A DNA stretch of 64,000 bases from Nemopilema nomurai (taxonomy: Eukaryota > Cnidaria > Scyphozoa > Rhizostomeae > Rhizostomatidae), in assembly GCA_003864495.1 (NCBI GenBank), contig ML133495.1, forward strand, positions 1,289,441 through 1,353,440. Direction: 5' to 3'. The first letter of the stretch is position 1. Each line of letters starts with the position of its first letter. The translations under genes were made by a program, and so were the position numbers. The notes below the pieces were generated by a model, which saw only the letters and a list, made by a program, of their open reading frames with translations, made no database searches and was not told the origin of the DNA. Positions 11,125 through 27,613 of the stretch are shown here, in pieces.

Positions 11125-13799
11125 CTACGATATCAGGTTTTCGGAAAAAAGTGCTTCACTGTTTACAGTTGATGATGTTGATAAAGATCGCTCGTTTTCT
11201 GCATTCGATGTAGTGGAAACTGGCGCTGCCAAAAAACCTAATGAACTGAACGGCACTTGACTCTCTGGATTATCAATCAGTGTCTCATCAGCTGAGACCA
11301 GAGTTGAAAACACTGGCTTTTCTTTATCAAATAAAGTTCTCGTTTGCTGGTCCGAAAGACTCCTCGACAACATCATATTATCCTTTTGAACTCTCTGCAT
11401 TGTAGATTTTGACAGAATGTGAAAATAGCTGTCAACCCCCTTCTCTTTGGAAAGAAAAAGTTCTGGTGATGATGCTGATGACTTTTTCCGCCGCAACAAT
11501 TCCGGATGAAAAGATGACCCATCGGCATTATACTTCTGTGGGTACGCTTCCAATGAGCGATAGCCAAAGTTTGATTCTTGTATCCAGTTGGGTATTTCAC
11601 TGGCCCTTCCTAGAAACGTCCCCTGGGGGATTCCCTCCTCATCATAGCTAGACCAATTACTGTAGCTGCGAGGCTCGTTTCGATGCTTGAGGTGCTGAAA
11701 TGATAGCTGAAAAATCGTATCAGACAGGGAATTATTATTTGCTGCCAATGCTTTAACCGCCAACATTGCTTCCTTCAGAGATCTGAGCCGGTCAGTTATT
11801 GCGACCGTAGAAGGCTCTTTCCTGTAAACTACCGAAGGCTGCCTTACGTCATTGTGTGCTCTCTTATCGCTGTAATCTTCTTGCAGTGGCTTCCTTCCTG
11901 AACAGACGCCATCATCAACACTTTCATGTCTGCTAAAGCATTCAAACCGCTTGCTTCGCATCAGGCTAGGTCCAGAGAAAGAGCCCTGAGATGCAGCTAA
12001 CGCTTGTTCCTGGGCTCCATAGTTGCTTCCCTCCTCTAGACTCATTCTCAGTACGCTTGCTTCTAACTGCTTGCGTTGGTCTTCTGCCGGCGAAGGGTCG
12101 CTTCGTTGTCTGGTCAACCAGTGTAGGTGGGTCATAAGCTGTTTCTTGTCCCTGGTCAACGAAATTACCTGTTGTTCAAGATGCAGGATCTTTTCACTGT
12201 CGTCCCTCGTGGCTGCGACATGAGAATTTGAATTGCGCCTGGAACTAGACGCTGAAGATTTGCCACTTTGGTTCCCTTCGCTTGAATAGCCAGCTTGGTA
12301 GTCCCACCGACCCTGGTGACTACTGCTTCCCTACAAAATGAAAAAAACTTGACGATGCAGGGAGAGCCACTTCTTATGCACCTATGAGTAACTTTATTGA
12401 GAGCCACTAACTAGTATAACATTGGTCTTGTAGCAGATTATTAGTAGATTATTAGTATTTTTATTATCATTATAACCATCAGCAGATTATTATTATGTTA
12501 TCTTATAACTATTTTCTTATTATATTATGATCTTAAAACTAGGAAGTATATTCAATGCAATGCAGGATTGACTGGCTGTCTCCTCATATATTATATCTTT
12601 CAGGCAACTCTCAGTTGCTACAAACAAAGAAATCCCAAGAAAGGGACTTAATTTTCATGGATACAAATAAAATGGGTCAGGGGTGTAATATCTTCTTGCT
12701 GAAGAAATGTCACTTAAAGTGTATTAATAGATAGCATAGAAATAAATTATAAATATATATTAGATATAAACTGGAGTAATTCTGGAGAATTTTTAAAATG
12801 ACAAAAAACAAGTTGTGCAATGAAAGGAAATGTATTACATTAGAATCAAAGAGATAACTTGGCGACTTGCAAATACCAGTGTCTCAATGATAAGGTGGAT
12901 GATTTTACAAAAAACAAATTACTACCACGTACCATAAATCCTTGAATAAGCCCCCTGGGGGCTTATTTATTTTTGAAATTTTTGGGTGGGGGCTTATTCG
13001 AGGGGGGGGGCTTATAAAATTTCCTTAAACATGCCACATAAAAAGACAATTTTTGAATTTTTTTTCACAATATAAAAAATAACCAAGTATAAAGTAACAT
13101 TTGATTAAATTATTAACAAAAACATACATTTTTATGGTAATTCACTAAAATGCCAAAGGCAACCTCAGGAGTCAAAAATCTACAAATCGAGGTGGGGCGT
13201 ATTCGAGGGGGGGGGGCGCTTATTTAAAGTTTGTAGTTCTAGGGTGGGGGCTTATTCAAGGGGGGGCTTTTTCGAGGGGGGGGGCCAATTCGAGGATTTA
13301 TGGTATAAAACTGATTGAAGAATTATCTGCTAGTTTAGGCAGGTCAAAACACATTTTCCTATTTCCAAGCAACATTCAATTCAAAAAGTTAATCTTCTAG
13401 TTGTATAGAATTTGGCACTTACTCATTTCTAGAAGTAGTGAAAAAATCAGTGACTTTGGGGCCAGGGCCCCAACACATAAATTCAGTCCTGGTGAAAATA
13501 CAGAATGAATTGTAACATACCTCTCTGTCGTTCATAGCCTGTTTAGTATTTATTGCCCTTTGGCATTCTGCAAGTTCAAGTCCAAGCAACTCATTTTGGG
13601 CCTTCAGTTGCTCTTTTTCCTTCACAACCATCTGAAGTGTTGTCCTCATCTTTTCCAGGTTTGCAGAGACTGATAATTTCACACCCATGCATTCCTCCAG
13701 TTCTATGCGCAGCTGATTATTAAGTTGCTGTTCAGCTCTCAGCTGGTCAGCCATTGCTTTTAAGTTGCATTTCAGAATGTCAATATCTAGCTGCTCCAT
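11125..13799 (-). CDS. Coiled-coil protein of unknown family, two coding exons
   Basis: I do not recognise the family. The coding exons are 13799-13521 (93 codons) and 12330-11125 (401 codons plus stop), joined in phase 0 by a GTATGT donor and a TTTTGTAG acceptor, for 494 aa. Residues 1-93 are almost entirely a Leu/Glu/Gln coiled coil beginning MEQLDIDILK. A Ser/Gly-rich linker follows (about 94-133). A second short coiled coil covers about 138-165 (KILHLEQQVISLTRDKKQL). The remaining 330 residues look disordered and Ser-rich. No catalytic motif, signal peptide or membrane segment is visible. The start is the first ATG in frame after a stop in the same exon. A scaffold or centrosome/cytoskeleton role would be guesswork. 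Confidence 0.75.
12932..13303. mobile_element. MITE with ~24-bp inverted repeats and TA target duplication
   Basis: The left end CCATAAATCCTTGAATAAGC matches the inverted right end (GCCAATTCGAGGATTTATGG read in reverse complement), with a few differences. Both ends are flanked by TA (12930-12931 and 13304-13305). The interior holds G-runs (cttattcgaggggggg) and no coding potential. TA duplication and small size suggest a non-autonomous Tc1/mariner-like element. It lies inside the only coding intron of the coiled-coil gene. Confidence 0.8.
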
Positions 13800-14977
13800 T
13801 TGTGTTATGAATGCTTTTAACAATGTGAGCAGTAATTAGTTGTAGATCTCCTTAAGACTGGAAAGATGATACAATTTAAGTGATAATCAAACAAGCAACT
13901 AAAACTAAAACCTAACTGAAACCTAGAGATAGATTTGGAAAGGGAATATCAATAAGAAAGTGCAATATGAATGAGAGACAATGGTTTTAGCTATCAAGAC
14001 TGGTTATTGGGTATTCACATTACATTTTGTATTAAGAACCTAAGGTTAGGTTAAGAAATTGAGCATTTATTATAACTGCAAGCATCAACAGCTAAAAAGC
14101 CTGTTCCATTCATTTGCAGCCAATACTCACATAGATTGTTTGCTATTTGTGTGTCAAGTGCTTTATTGAGTAGTTTTCGCATAGTCTATTTCGCCCCTCT
14201 CTCTATTAAGTGTTAAGGCTTATTGATGTGCAGTGAAAATTAAGGAACTTTTAAGGAACTTTTGGTACTAAAATCCAATGACTTGAGGTCTACGAATAAG
14301 GAACTTTTAGAACTAGTAGGTTCCTTATAAAAAAAGCGTGTATACCTTTTGTATAATAACAACTATTGAATTTTTACCAATGACAGAAAGACTTTCTAAG
14401 AAATGAAGGAGCCAAGAATAAGAAATAACTTTTATTGCTTAAAACAGCCAGTAGAAGACTTGCATGTTCCACTCATTTATCTAAATTTGATTATAACAAT
14501 ATTTCGATCAGGTTCACTGTTCATCCGCTTTGGTTGAGTCATTTGCAGTTTTTTCTAGTTAGAAACTTTTTTGCTTAAAATGAATAACAAATATCCAAGT
14601 TAAAAGTTAGGAAAGTCACTTTCAAGTTAAGAACAATGTTTATAAGACAAGGAGAAAGACTAGTTTCTTGGACATCCTAACGCGAGTATACATTGAATTT
14701 TCACAATAATTATTTATTTTTAGTTTCACCTGTTTCTACTGACGCTTTGTTCTATCTTCTCCTGTGTGTTTTACAACATTTGAAGCTAAACATTTATGAA
14801 AAAGTCAATGGAAAAACATAAACGCGGCTTTGTTTGTATTGAAACGCGGAAAATAATTAAAATTAGTCACTACTGATTAGTGACTGGCAATACATATAGT
14901 CAGTGCACAACTTAGGCCTAGAAATTGAAAAAGAGATCAAGTTATTAACTGGTAGAATCTGGCTTGATAAAACTTAC

Positions 14978-15130
14978 GTTTCGGCGAGAAGAGCTTTTAT
15001 CATTGCGTCCTGAATACATTTGCCAACAAAATTTCCAAAATTTTCGAATACTTCAAGCGCAAGAAGCTCCACAAAAGTCGAAAATGAAGTTCCTCCAATT
15101 TCGGTGAACTGCTAATTATCGAGATGAACC
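14978..15130 (-). other. Non-coding first exon of the coiled-coil gene, with upstream ORF
   Basis: A GTAAGT donor (G at 14977) ends this exon, and the matching acceptor is TTTCCAG before 13857. An ATG at 15003 opens a 15-codon reading frame that crosses the splice junction and stops at 13838-13836, 37 nt before the main ATG and in the same frame. The upstream end is not defined by sequence. Confidence 0.5.
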
Positions 15131-15133
15131 GGC

Positions 15134-15141
15134 CACGTGAC
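15134..15141. promoter_or_regulatory. Palindromic E-box CACGTGAC near the coiled-coil gene start
   Basis: A CACGTGAC site lies just upstream of the probable first exon of the minus-strand coiled-coil gene. Such sites bind bHLH-ZIP factors (USF/MITF/Myc class) in animals. Use here is inferred from position only. Confidence 0.3.
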
Positions 15142-18100
15142 CACTAGATTTTCTGTCGGCTTTCCACCTGATAGAGTGAAGCAATTCATTACCAAACTGT
15201 AGCTTCTTTGGAAAATTTTAAATCTAAGAATCTCGAGCGCTGATTTCACTAATAGCGAGCTCTATACAAGGCTATCCTCGTGCTCACAGTACTCCGGGAA
15301 CAAATCTCTCCATTTTGCTCCAATGGAAAGGGATCACGATGACATCATAACTTCTATTTTTAGAACTTTTTGCTTTGGACAAGGACGCAGGAAAGAAGGA
15401 CACAGCAACAACATATGAAATGGAGGTGGGGCACATGCCTTCAGATTTCAGATTTCGTTAGTCAACAGCCATTACTAATAAATAATTAGTAAGCATCTGG
15501 CTTCCAAGTTGAATCGAGTTGCCATAGAATAGAGATTACAAAATAATATACAACAGAATACAAAAGTACACCCAATATATCAATCAACTAGGAGTCAAGA
15601 TGATTGATTAGGTTACTCTGTATGTTATCAAAAAGTTGTAACATCATCAGGTGTAACAAAGTAGCATAATCACAAATGTATTGCCTATGTTATACCTGAT
15701 AACAATATAAATATATAATCTATAATATGTATGTTATTCTGCAGCTTGATAATTTCTATTTTTATAATTTTCGCATTATTCGGGAAGCTAGATCGTCTTT
15801 ACATCTAGGAGATTCGGAGTCTGTTTCAGTGACGCATTTACCCAAGGGCCTAGTAGACCCGGGCCTCCTAAGGTTCTTAATTTTAGGGGGCCTCAAGCAA
15901 AATTTCCTTAAGCCTTTACAAGTACTGTTGATGAATTGAGTAGCATGGCACCAACTACTTTGGCACATTTCAGGAGGCCTCATTACCTTTGGCCCAGGGC
16001 CGCGACAATCGTAATGCCTACATATCTATGCAAAACTGCCTACATATCTATGGAAAATTCATTTTTGTATAGACAACAAGCTCTTCTTTTCACTTTGACT
16101 CTTTGTAAATGTAACTGAACGCTGATTGGTCATTAGAATGCCAATCATATATTCTTCTCACAATTTACTAGTGTTTTTAAATTCACTGACTGGCAACTTA
16201 TTCTGTCAAATTTTGGTCGTTTTCTAAAGCTTACATACTCTGGGGAGTGCGTGACGAAAAAGTACCTAAATACGGAAAATTAGGTTCCACTAATTCTTGC
16301 TACTGCGAAGCTTGCAGATGAACTAGAATCAAAATGAATGTATACAAAAGTATTTGAAAATGAAATGAACGTAAAAGTACCTTACAACAAATTCTTTGAT
16401 CCCTCGAACGTATTTTCAAGGAAGTATAGTACTCCTATTTTATTGACGACGATGGTGATGATTAACTCAGGTGTAGGGATAATATGTATAAAAATTACAT
16501 TTTTTTCTCCTTTCCTCTCGTCAATAAAACGAAGATCTCAACAAGCTCTCTCAGTTAAGTGCACTTTTTGCCTTGTTTCCAATGCCCGCTACTGAGCGCT
16601 AGTAAAAGTCAAGGAGAACATATTTTTATTGTTTCTCTCTGTATTTCGCGTTGATCTTACTGGCATTGGCTCGGATTTGCTTTCTCAAATCACAAAGGTC
16701 GCTAGATTGATTATGGATTTCCTCTTCTCTGAGCTCTTTGGAACTCTTCCCAACCATCAAGTATATGTAAGTCAAGGCAACAAACCTCATCAGCAGATGT
16801 AAAAATTCCTCTGTACACTTTATGTTCGTTTTCAACCATCACCATAACACAGTACCCTGTGACAGGCCAGTAGGAGCCGGGGGACTGGGGGACCTGTCAA
16901 ACTGTAGTATGTTTCCTATATAACGGTATCCTGAATGAGTGGGAATACAATGGGCAGCCCCCTCCCAACATAACTTTTGCTCCTACGGCACTGTGTGATG
17001 AAGCTCAAGCAAGACAGATGCCAACCAATCCTCCTCCTCTTGGCCCTTGAAATATATTGGGCTAGTATCTCATTTCGCAGACATTTCAAGAGGGTATAGT
17101 CATTATGAGAGACTAAGCCAAGGAGTTGACCTGATTCAATTTGGATTGTAATACGATCTCTTCGTTGTAAACTGATCTAACTGATAGAGTGCCGCTGTTT
17201 ACGACTGCAATCGAGACGGGGGCACTAGAGGCTTCCTGCGTGCTGGTTTTACTTTAAAATTCGAGTTTTTTGAATAGCCTGCTAACATTTTAGAACATTT
17301 CCTTTTTAACTCGGTTACTGGTCAAGTAACAAAATCATCATTTCCATCAAAACACCAGGCTCATTAATTCTTGGCAGTTAACCCCTTCAATGTTTCCAAA
17401 TTTTGTTAACATTATAAGCATTAAAAACAATGTGCATTTATAGACGAATAAAGCTTTATTGTTTCTTTCATTTGAAATATCCCAACAATCAAAATGCTAC
17501 TAGCTATACATTTGACATATTTTATTGGATATACTGTAAGCTCTTTTTTACCAGAATTTTTTCCACTTTTTAAAAATATACTGGACCTCAAGGAAGTTTA
17601 GAACCTTCTGCTGATGAAATCTTCGGCTGATATATTCACGTGACGCTGGCCTACGTTCACAATCTTTCAATGATAACAGGCAGCTTGCTAGAACTTCATC
17701 ATCTTTTGAGCAATCGAAATAATTTATTACTGTTATTTGTCATTTTAATCAGTGTTGCTGCTACCTCTGTTTACAAAAACCTGAACAGCAAAGAGCTAGC
17801 ATGGAATTTCTAGTCCTGCAGTGGGCAGCAATTAGTGCAGGTCATAATTTGGTAACTTTGCCGGCGTGGTGCTGCACCCTGGTCCGTGAACAGCTTACCC
17901 ATCAACTGGACCTAATAAAAGGCTTATCCCGGTGTATCTGAAAAATTGAAATCTTTCTTGTATCGGTGCCCTAGAGCCAGGTATCTATAGTGGCCAAAAA
18001 CATTATGCTGAATTGGGACTTGCCTTATGTCCTGTACGTTTGTTTAAAATAATTCTCATGCAAGCAACATTTAGTGGAAAGTCCTATCTAAGGCATGTTT

Positions 18101-19415
18101 ACATTCATCTTATGCCCAATTTCAAAGTCTCTTTAAATCCATCACTTAAAATGCGTAGAAACTTCGCAAATCATCGATAAACAGCATTTCTTCAAGGTAA
18201 TCTTCACCAAAGGCACCAAGATCTGTGGATCAATAAATCGACTCAGTTGACTAAGTCAGTTCGAGAGTTGGACAAACAGGGCATAGTGGCCTGAAATTAC
18301 ACTGGGTAATAAAAATCTTGGATTGGGCTTCAAAGCGGACTTATGCTGTATTTATTATTTCATCCAGATCTGGTGGCGAAAGATGTGCGGCCCCTTTGTT
18401 TCTGAAGCTGACCTCTTTCATGGACGTGCTCCGGTTAGTCTCTTTGTGGTGCGTTCTGTTCAGGGCAATTATTCTTGCGAAGCAACAACGAGCATTGCAT
18501 AACGGCGAAGGAACCTTCGGAATGAAATGACGCAGTCATTGGGTACGTAGCAAATACCCGTTCAGCTCTTGTGTAACTAAGGTGAACTCCTACTGAAAAC
18601 GGTGGACAATTCTTCTCGTAAGCGCCAAAGGACGGGATAGACTCTTCACTGGGAGACCTGCTGTTCCGGTTTGCCCTTGCTTACTATCTGTTGTGTTTAG
18701 CGAGACACGAATCCTACTGGTGTTTACTGTGTAGTTCGATTTGAAATCACAACAGCTGTTTATGTTATGTATTGACTAAAGCGTGGACGGTAAATCAAAG
18801 CTGGACACAAATTTTCTGCGACTGAGTAGACAGGGATCAAGATAGACAACAAAACTTTCTACGGCAGCCATACTGGCAACAAGCGACGTTTATTGGTGAA
18901 GGCGTTCTTATCAATTGGCAGTAAGTTCTGTTTACCGTCTCATGTTGTGGTTTGTCTTCTTGGGCCTTGATACAGTCGGCCGTATCCGATGACGGCTTCA
19001 TTGATTTTGGATTCTTCGACACACGCTGATCCGTTTTTCGCTGCCAAGCGCTGTCCCTTGGACACATCTGCCGCGAAATCTGCACTGTCCGAAGCATGAG
19101 GTTAGGAGCAGATGTTAAATATTAATGAATCAGATTGCTCCAAATTATTACATCTTCTTTGTGAGTAAAATTGAAATAAAGACCGCTGAGGAAAAGAGGA
19201 AATCGTTTCAATGCACTTTTGCTGAATTTTTTAGCTTCGATCAAAGCCATGATTACAATCGCTAAAAAGCGCACGAACGTATAAAAATAGCAGAGTAGAG
19301 TCAAGTGCCGCTTTAACTCGTATGCTGGTGTCTATTCCGATCGTCGTTGCTGGAAAGAACGTAAGATACAGTGTGGCATCGCTTAACCGTTTCACTTTAA
19401 TTCATTCTTGGAGCT
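15142..19415. other. Intergenic before the second GPCR
   Basis: About 4.3 kb with no confident gene. A minus-strand open frame at 16626-16835 ends in a Lys/Arg/Gln-rich helix-like tail with an AATAAA overlapping its stop. It has no supporting upstream exon that I can find. A short G-rich inverted-repeat pair (GTAGGAGC) at about 16883-16998 may be a tiny transposon relic. Confidence 0.4.
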
Positions 19416-20498
19416 GTGTGGGAAGACTGCCTCGCCATTCTCGGGACAACAAATGCACGACCGAACGCTGTGGGTTTAATGTTCAGGATGAGCACTATGG
19501 AAGGAGTCAAGCGAGACGGTATTATCTTTACACGCCCCATTGACATCACAATAAGCACCTTTTACGTCCTCTTGACTTTGATCAACTTTGTCGGTAACGC
19601 AACCATCATCTTTCTCATTTCGCGCCATCGCCAGCTTCGAACGACCGTCAACATCCTGCTGTTGAACCTCAGCTTGTCGGACATCGTTGGCGGACTGGGC
19701 ATCTACCCGTACGTTTTCGTCACCAACCTATCCAGCCTTGCAGTTAGCGAATCTAATCGGCAAACGATTTGCAGTCTGACGGAGGGCTTGTCCATTTTCT
19801 TCTTGGCATCAGGCGTTGGCTTGATGACGCTCTGTGCCGTTTCGTTCTATCGCTACAGTATAATTCGCTTCCCGCTACGAGCACTATGGACTCGGTCGAA
19901 ACGAACAGTCGAAATTATCATCGTCCTAATGTGGACATTGAGCATTGTGGTAATTGCGCCCGCCGCCGTGTCCTATCGGTATTCGGCGAAATTCGACGTC
20001 TGCGAGAGAGACTGGCGTTACGTTAACGGCGACGCTTACCGAGGGATAACCCTAGTTGTTGTCATACTGATTCCAATGGCCTTCCTGTTCCTCTGCTATA
20101 TTTCGTTACGCCGTGCGCGACGTAAGATCACTCTACGGCGACACAGCACAAGCTCTCGCATCAAGATGATGAAACGAAGCGAAAAACTCGTCGCTTTACT
20201 CATTGCGAACTTCGTCCTTTGTTGGGCACCGTTTTTAATTTACTGGGGTTTGAGGATGTTCAGTTCAGAGTTTCCCGACACGTACGAGGGACACACCAAC
20301 ACCCTAAGATGGGTCCGCGTAACTGTCATTTTCGCCGTCATCAACGGCTCTGTCGACCCGTTCCTTCTCGCGGCAAGCAGCAAAGAGATTCGAATCAAGT
20401 TCAAAAAACTCATGTTCAGGATGCTTCGAGTCGGTCAAACAAGCACCACCGTAGTTAAGTTAAAGTTCAAACGCCCAGCACGTCTCTTCACCGTGTAG
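19416..20498 (+). CDS. Class A GPCR, intronless, with atypical DRY and NPxxY motifs
   Basis: A single-exon 360-aa seven-helix receptor of the plasma membrane. TM1 contains FVGNATII and TM2 LNLSLSD. The TM3 Cys is in QTICSLTEG and the extracellular-loop-2 Cys in FDVCERDW, so the usual disulfide is possible. The TM3 end is FYRYSIIRFP, replacing Asp of DRY with Tyr. TM6 has the normal FVLCWAPF. TM7 reads GSVDPFLLAASS, keeping Pro but lacking the NPxxY tyrosine. The intracellular tail is short and basic. Met codons at 19416, 19479, 19488 and 19497 are all possible starts; I report the longest. An AATAAA lies at 20531-20536. The ligand is unknown. Lineage-specific orphan receptors of this intronless kind are common in cnidarians. 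Confidence 0.88.
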   Translation: MWEDCLAILGTTNARPNAVGLMFRMSTMEGVKRDGIIFTRPIDITISTFYVLLTLINFVGNATIIFLISRHRQLRTTVNILLLNLSLSDIVGGLGIYPYVFVTNLSSLAVSESNRQTICSLTEGLSIFFLASGVGLMTLCAVSFYRYSIIRFPLRALWTRSKRTVEIIIVLMWTLSIVVIAPAAVSYRYSAKFDVCERDWRYVNGDAYRGITLVVVILIPMAFLFLCYISLRRARRKITLRRHSTSSRIKMMKRSEKLVALLIANFVLCWAPFLIYWGLRMFSSEFPDTYEGHTNTLRWVRVTVIFAVINGSVDPFLLAASSKEIRIKFKKLMFRMLRVGQTSTTVVKLKFKRPARLFTV

Positions 20499-20530
20499 AA
20501 GCAGTTTATGTGATGTATTAAGAAACTATA

Positions 20531-20536
20531 AATAAA
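20531..20536 (+). terminator. Polyadenylation signal of the second GPCR
   Basis: AATAAA 33 nt after the stop codon, on the gene strand. Confidence 0.6.
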
Positions 20537-23500
20537 GTTCTCGTTAAAGTCTTGAGCTTTGGTTTGAAGTCTTAAGCAGTTATTTCTGTATATATTTTTA
20601 GCCAATTCAAAAATTGGGGTTGGAGGTGGGGGAAAGGGAAATCACATGTGCTGTAGGCCATTTTCACCAAGTTTAGAGCTTCAGAAATGCAGACAGGTTT
20701 ATTTTGTTGTGGAAGGTTAGAGGATAAGCCACTCATACTGATGTGTCCATTATTTTACCTAGCTTATTTTTACGCCCCGGCACTTCAAAATTCCAAGGGC
20801 AAAGTCAAGAAATGTAAAGATGCATCTCAAATGGTAAAATTTGGGTTAGTGGCACGTGCCCTCTGTTCCTCGTTTTTTACGTCTATGGACTACCTTATCA
20901 TCAGCCATGTCTCTTCCCCCTGAACGTTTGGTGAAACTGAGCAAAGGCCTTTTAGACATATAATGTCCTGAAATCTTTGGATAAAATTAAACTCCTGTTT
21001 CATGGCAATACGATTGAATTATTCCTCATTCGCTATATTCTTAAATCTGAATTTTTTTTGCACCTCTTGATGTTCAGCTTACTGCTACTCATAAAAACGT
21101 CTGTCTTCATTCAATGTAAAAATTCTTTGTAAAACATATTCAGAATGCATGAAATTTAAACTAGCAAATGAAGAATCCATGTGAATGTCAATGAAGACTC
21201 TTTGCACTCATTTTAGCAAATATTATTTCTGTTTTCTATTTTCGCAAACAAAAATCAATCGATTTATCAAAAGTTTTGCTTTCCCGGTCAAATTCACCTC
21301 GGAATCTGTTTCTTTCATCATACAACACCCCTTTATTCATGAAGGAATTAGAATTTTGATGAGTAAATGGAAATCACTTTGATAGAAACAAAAGAAGCTT
21401 GTTATAAAATTGTACATTAAGTTATATTCATACTCCTTCTTGCATGGTCGTTTGCTTCAAACGTTGTTCAAACTTTGGCGAACGTTCGCATTATAACGAT
21501 AGAAAGTTTCATTTTTCGGAACGTTGCAAAAGGCTGCAACAATTAGTTGCAATATCCCAGCCTAAGTCAAACAACGTTGCTTAACTGTTGCAAAATTGGA
21601 AAGAGGAATTTAAGACGTAAGAAGTAATCTTTGGCAAAGAGCTTGATTATGTTAAATTATGAACTGCAAATATTCTAGGATTAGTTGTCATAGTCAAGTT
21701 CTTTGCTTTTTGCAGCCGTTTCACTTTATTTGCAAAGGATAAGTCGATGTTTTCGTGCAATTAAAATTGCTTTGACTCGATTTTGATAAAAAAGATCCTT
21801 TCTAGCGAATTCGCTATTATCCCCTTATGATGTCAAGAAAAGTGAACGTTACTGCGTAAAATACCCTACGTTTATTTACTAAAAGTTGAAAAAAGCAGCA
21901 ACCTTATTTACTTTTCAAAGGACAAACTATCTGCTTTCACGCTAGCAACACTATTTTCAACCAAACATTTTTGACCTCTTGAAAATCAGAACATGACGTA
22001 AGTCTTCTCTTTCTGTATGCATAGATTAAGGTTGAATTTTGAAGTGTAAAGTAAATATTAACTTTGTCTTCTCACCAAATTTGCTCAATACCAATTAGTT
22101 ATTTTAATGATTTTGAAGATGAAATTGAATTTCGTTGGGCAACACGCAACGCAGTCGAAGCCATGTTAGTTGTTAATAAACAATCAGCGATTTTAAAGCT
22201 TTTTCTAAAGTTGGAGGCTTCTTGTAAAAAACATTTCTTATAAGTCGCTTCAAGAGTGACTGTGAATTCCTACAAAAGTCCCAATGTAATTATCAATGTT
22301 ATTCTCCCATTATATCAGGAATTTGAATATTATTTCAAGCCAAGCCTGTTTATGGTTTTAATTTGTTCTCTAAAGAGAATGCAAAGTGCAAATGCAGCAA
22401 TGTAATATTTTTTGTCGGAGATCTTGTGAGGATTCCAGTAATGATAAACTGATAGGAAAAAGGTTTAGCTGGGCAATCATGGCAACAAGTGACGTGTTGT
22501 CTGCGTAAGATGCGGCAAGTTTACTGAAGGGCACTAAAACACCACCTAAAGAGGAATCTCAACAAGACTTCTAATGACATGATATATGAATCATTTTTAA
22601 TTTGCAATTGATTGCGAAAGCTAGCATCTGGTATAGGAACGTTATTTCTTAAATCTGCCTCAAAATTTAGAGGTAGCTGGAGTGCAATCACTGTTTACAG
22701 CTTGAAATAAGCAAGAAATGAAAATCCGCAAAAAAAATTCACTGAGGTTAACAGCGGCAGAAAACTTCCGTGTTTCAAAGCATAATACCCAGACTGCTTT
22801 GCTACGAGGATCTGGTCACGATAATTTTCGATAGCATGTAGAGACGCATATCAAACACTGCAGAGTCTTAGATCTAATCACCTCGAGAACGGTCAACACA
22901 CCTGCGCAGAGTAAGTACCCTGATTACATAAAATACACGGCTTGTGAAAGGAAGTCGAAAGAGGGTAGTCACAGATTGCTGGTAACCAAGAAACAAAGTG
23001 CTGATAAACAGAGCACCGACCATCTATCTCACAGGTCACTTGAAATTATCGTGCAAATTGATTTTTTCAAACATCAAGAGCTCAACTATAGACCTAACCT
23101 TTTCTCGGAAAACTGTATAGACTGATCATACATTTACAGACCGCACACACTGCAACCTCGTTTGAATTTTCACGTTTCATCCGTTGTGAGGCATTGCAAG
23201 AATTTGTAATGAGATCAAAAATTTCATCTGCCTCTAATTACCCTGTAAAATTCCTTGCTTGACAAAGGAAAAGAACGCTTCCTTTTCCTCTCTCATTTCA
23301 AGATGTTGCAAAACTCTCCCAGTCATGGGAAAAGTTGACTTTCGAATGACTGACAACATTCATACCGTGGGAATACCATCTCCAGTTTCCTAAATAATTT
23401 ACTATGCGAAATTTAATCTCAGTTGGTGACCATCTTTGAAAAGAGTGCCGACAGAAGTTCAGAGGCAAAATAGGTTGAAACAAACCATATCAAAATGTCA

Positions 23501-24294
23501 GTTCAACATCATTCTAACAATTGATAAACACGCTAACAAATATGTTTAAACTCTATCGAGTATATTGTAGAATTTCTTAATGCATAATTGTCCAAAATTC
23601 AAAAAATTGCACACGAATTGACAAGTAAAGGTAAAAGATATCAAAACTACCCATTTTGACACAAATACAGAGGGCTTTCTCTTACGAAAAAGATGAGGGG
23701 ATTGTATGGCATCTATAAGGGAAACAACACAATTCTCTCCAACACATGCAATGCATGCATGTCAATTTGCTTCAAAATAGTTGGTTAGATATTCAAAAAT
23801 CTACCCATTTTTGACACAGGATTCCGATTTGACACAGAATGCTTTCGAAAGGATGTCATCAAGAAGCTCAAATGAAACTACATAAAACATGGAATCAAAA
23901 ACTTTGGGCATGACTACGGTTTTCTCGTTATGCACCAAATTTGTAAGAGGAAAAGTTCGAGAATGGCATTGCGAGAGCAGAACTGCGACTCTAATATGAG
24001 TATATGAGTATATGACTGTGAGTATATGAGAAAATCAATGCTTGCTTATTTTACATGCACATTTTGTGACGCAAGTTGTGGTATGCAAGATATACGAGTA
24101 ATGAATGTGAAATGCCATTGCATAGCGCAGGGCAAACGCATCTCTAATACTTAAATATTTGTAACTATCTCCGTACAATTAGATAATGGAAAATTTTCTA
24201 GTCCAATATCACAAACTCATAATAAAATTCTTATATCAAAATACTCAAGACCTAATTATTCATTGTAACAATCAATCAGAGTGTAACAGACGAT
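20537..24294. other. Intergenic, no gene recognised
   Basis: About 3.8 kb of AT-rich sequence. A short gagtatat-type microsatellite sits at about 23995-24030. Open frames are short and unsupported. Confidence 0.5.

Positions 24295-27613
<3,319 letters not shown>

Noticed and set aside
16626..16835. Minus-strand 69-aa frame with Lys/Arg-rich end and AATAAA at the stop
   Set aside because: Looks like a last exon, but I found no upstream exon and an overlapping frame is equally open; not enough to call a gene.
16841..17001. Possible tiny hAT-like element (GTAGGAGC inverted pair near CACAGT ends)
   Set aside because: End alignment is broken and no 8-bp duplication could be seen.
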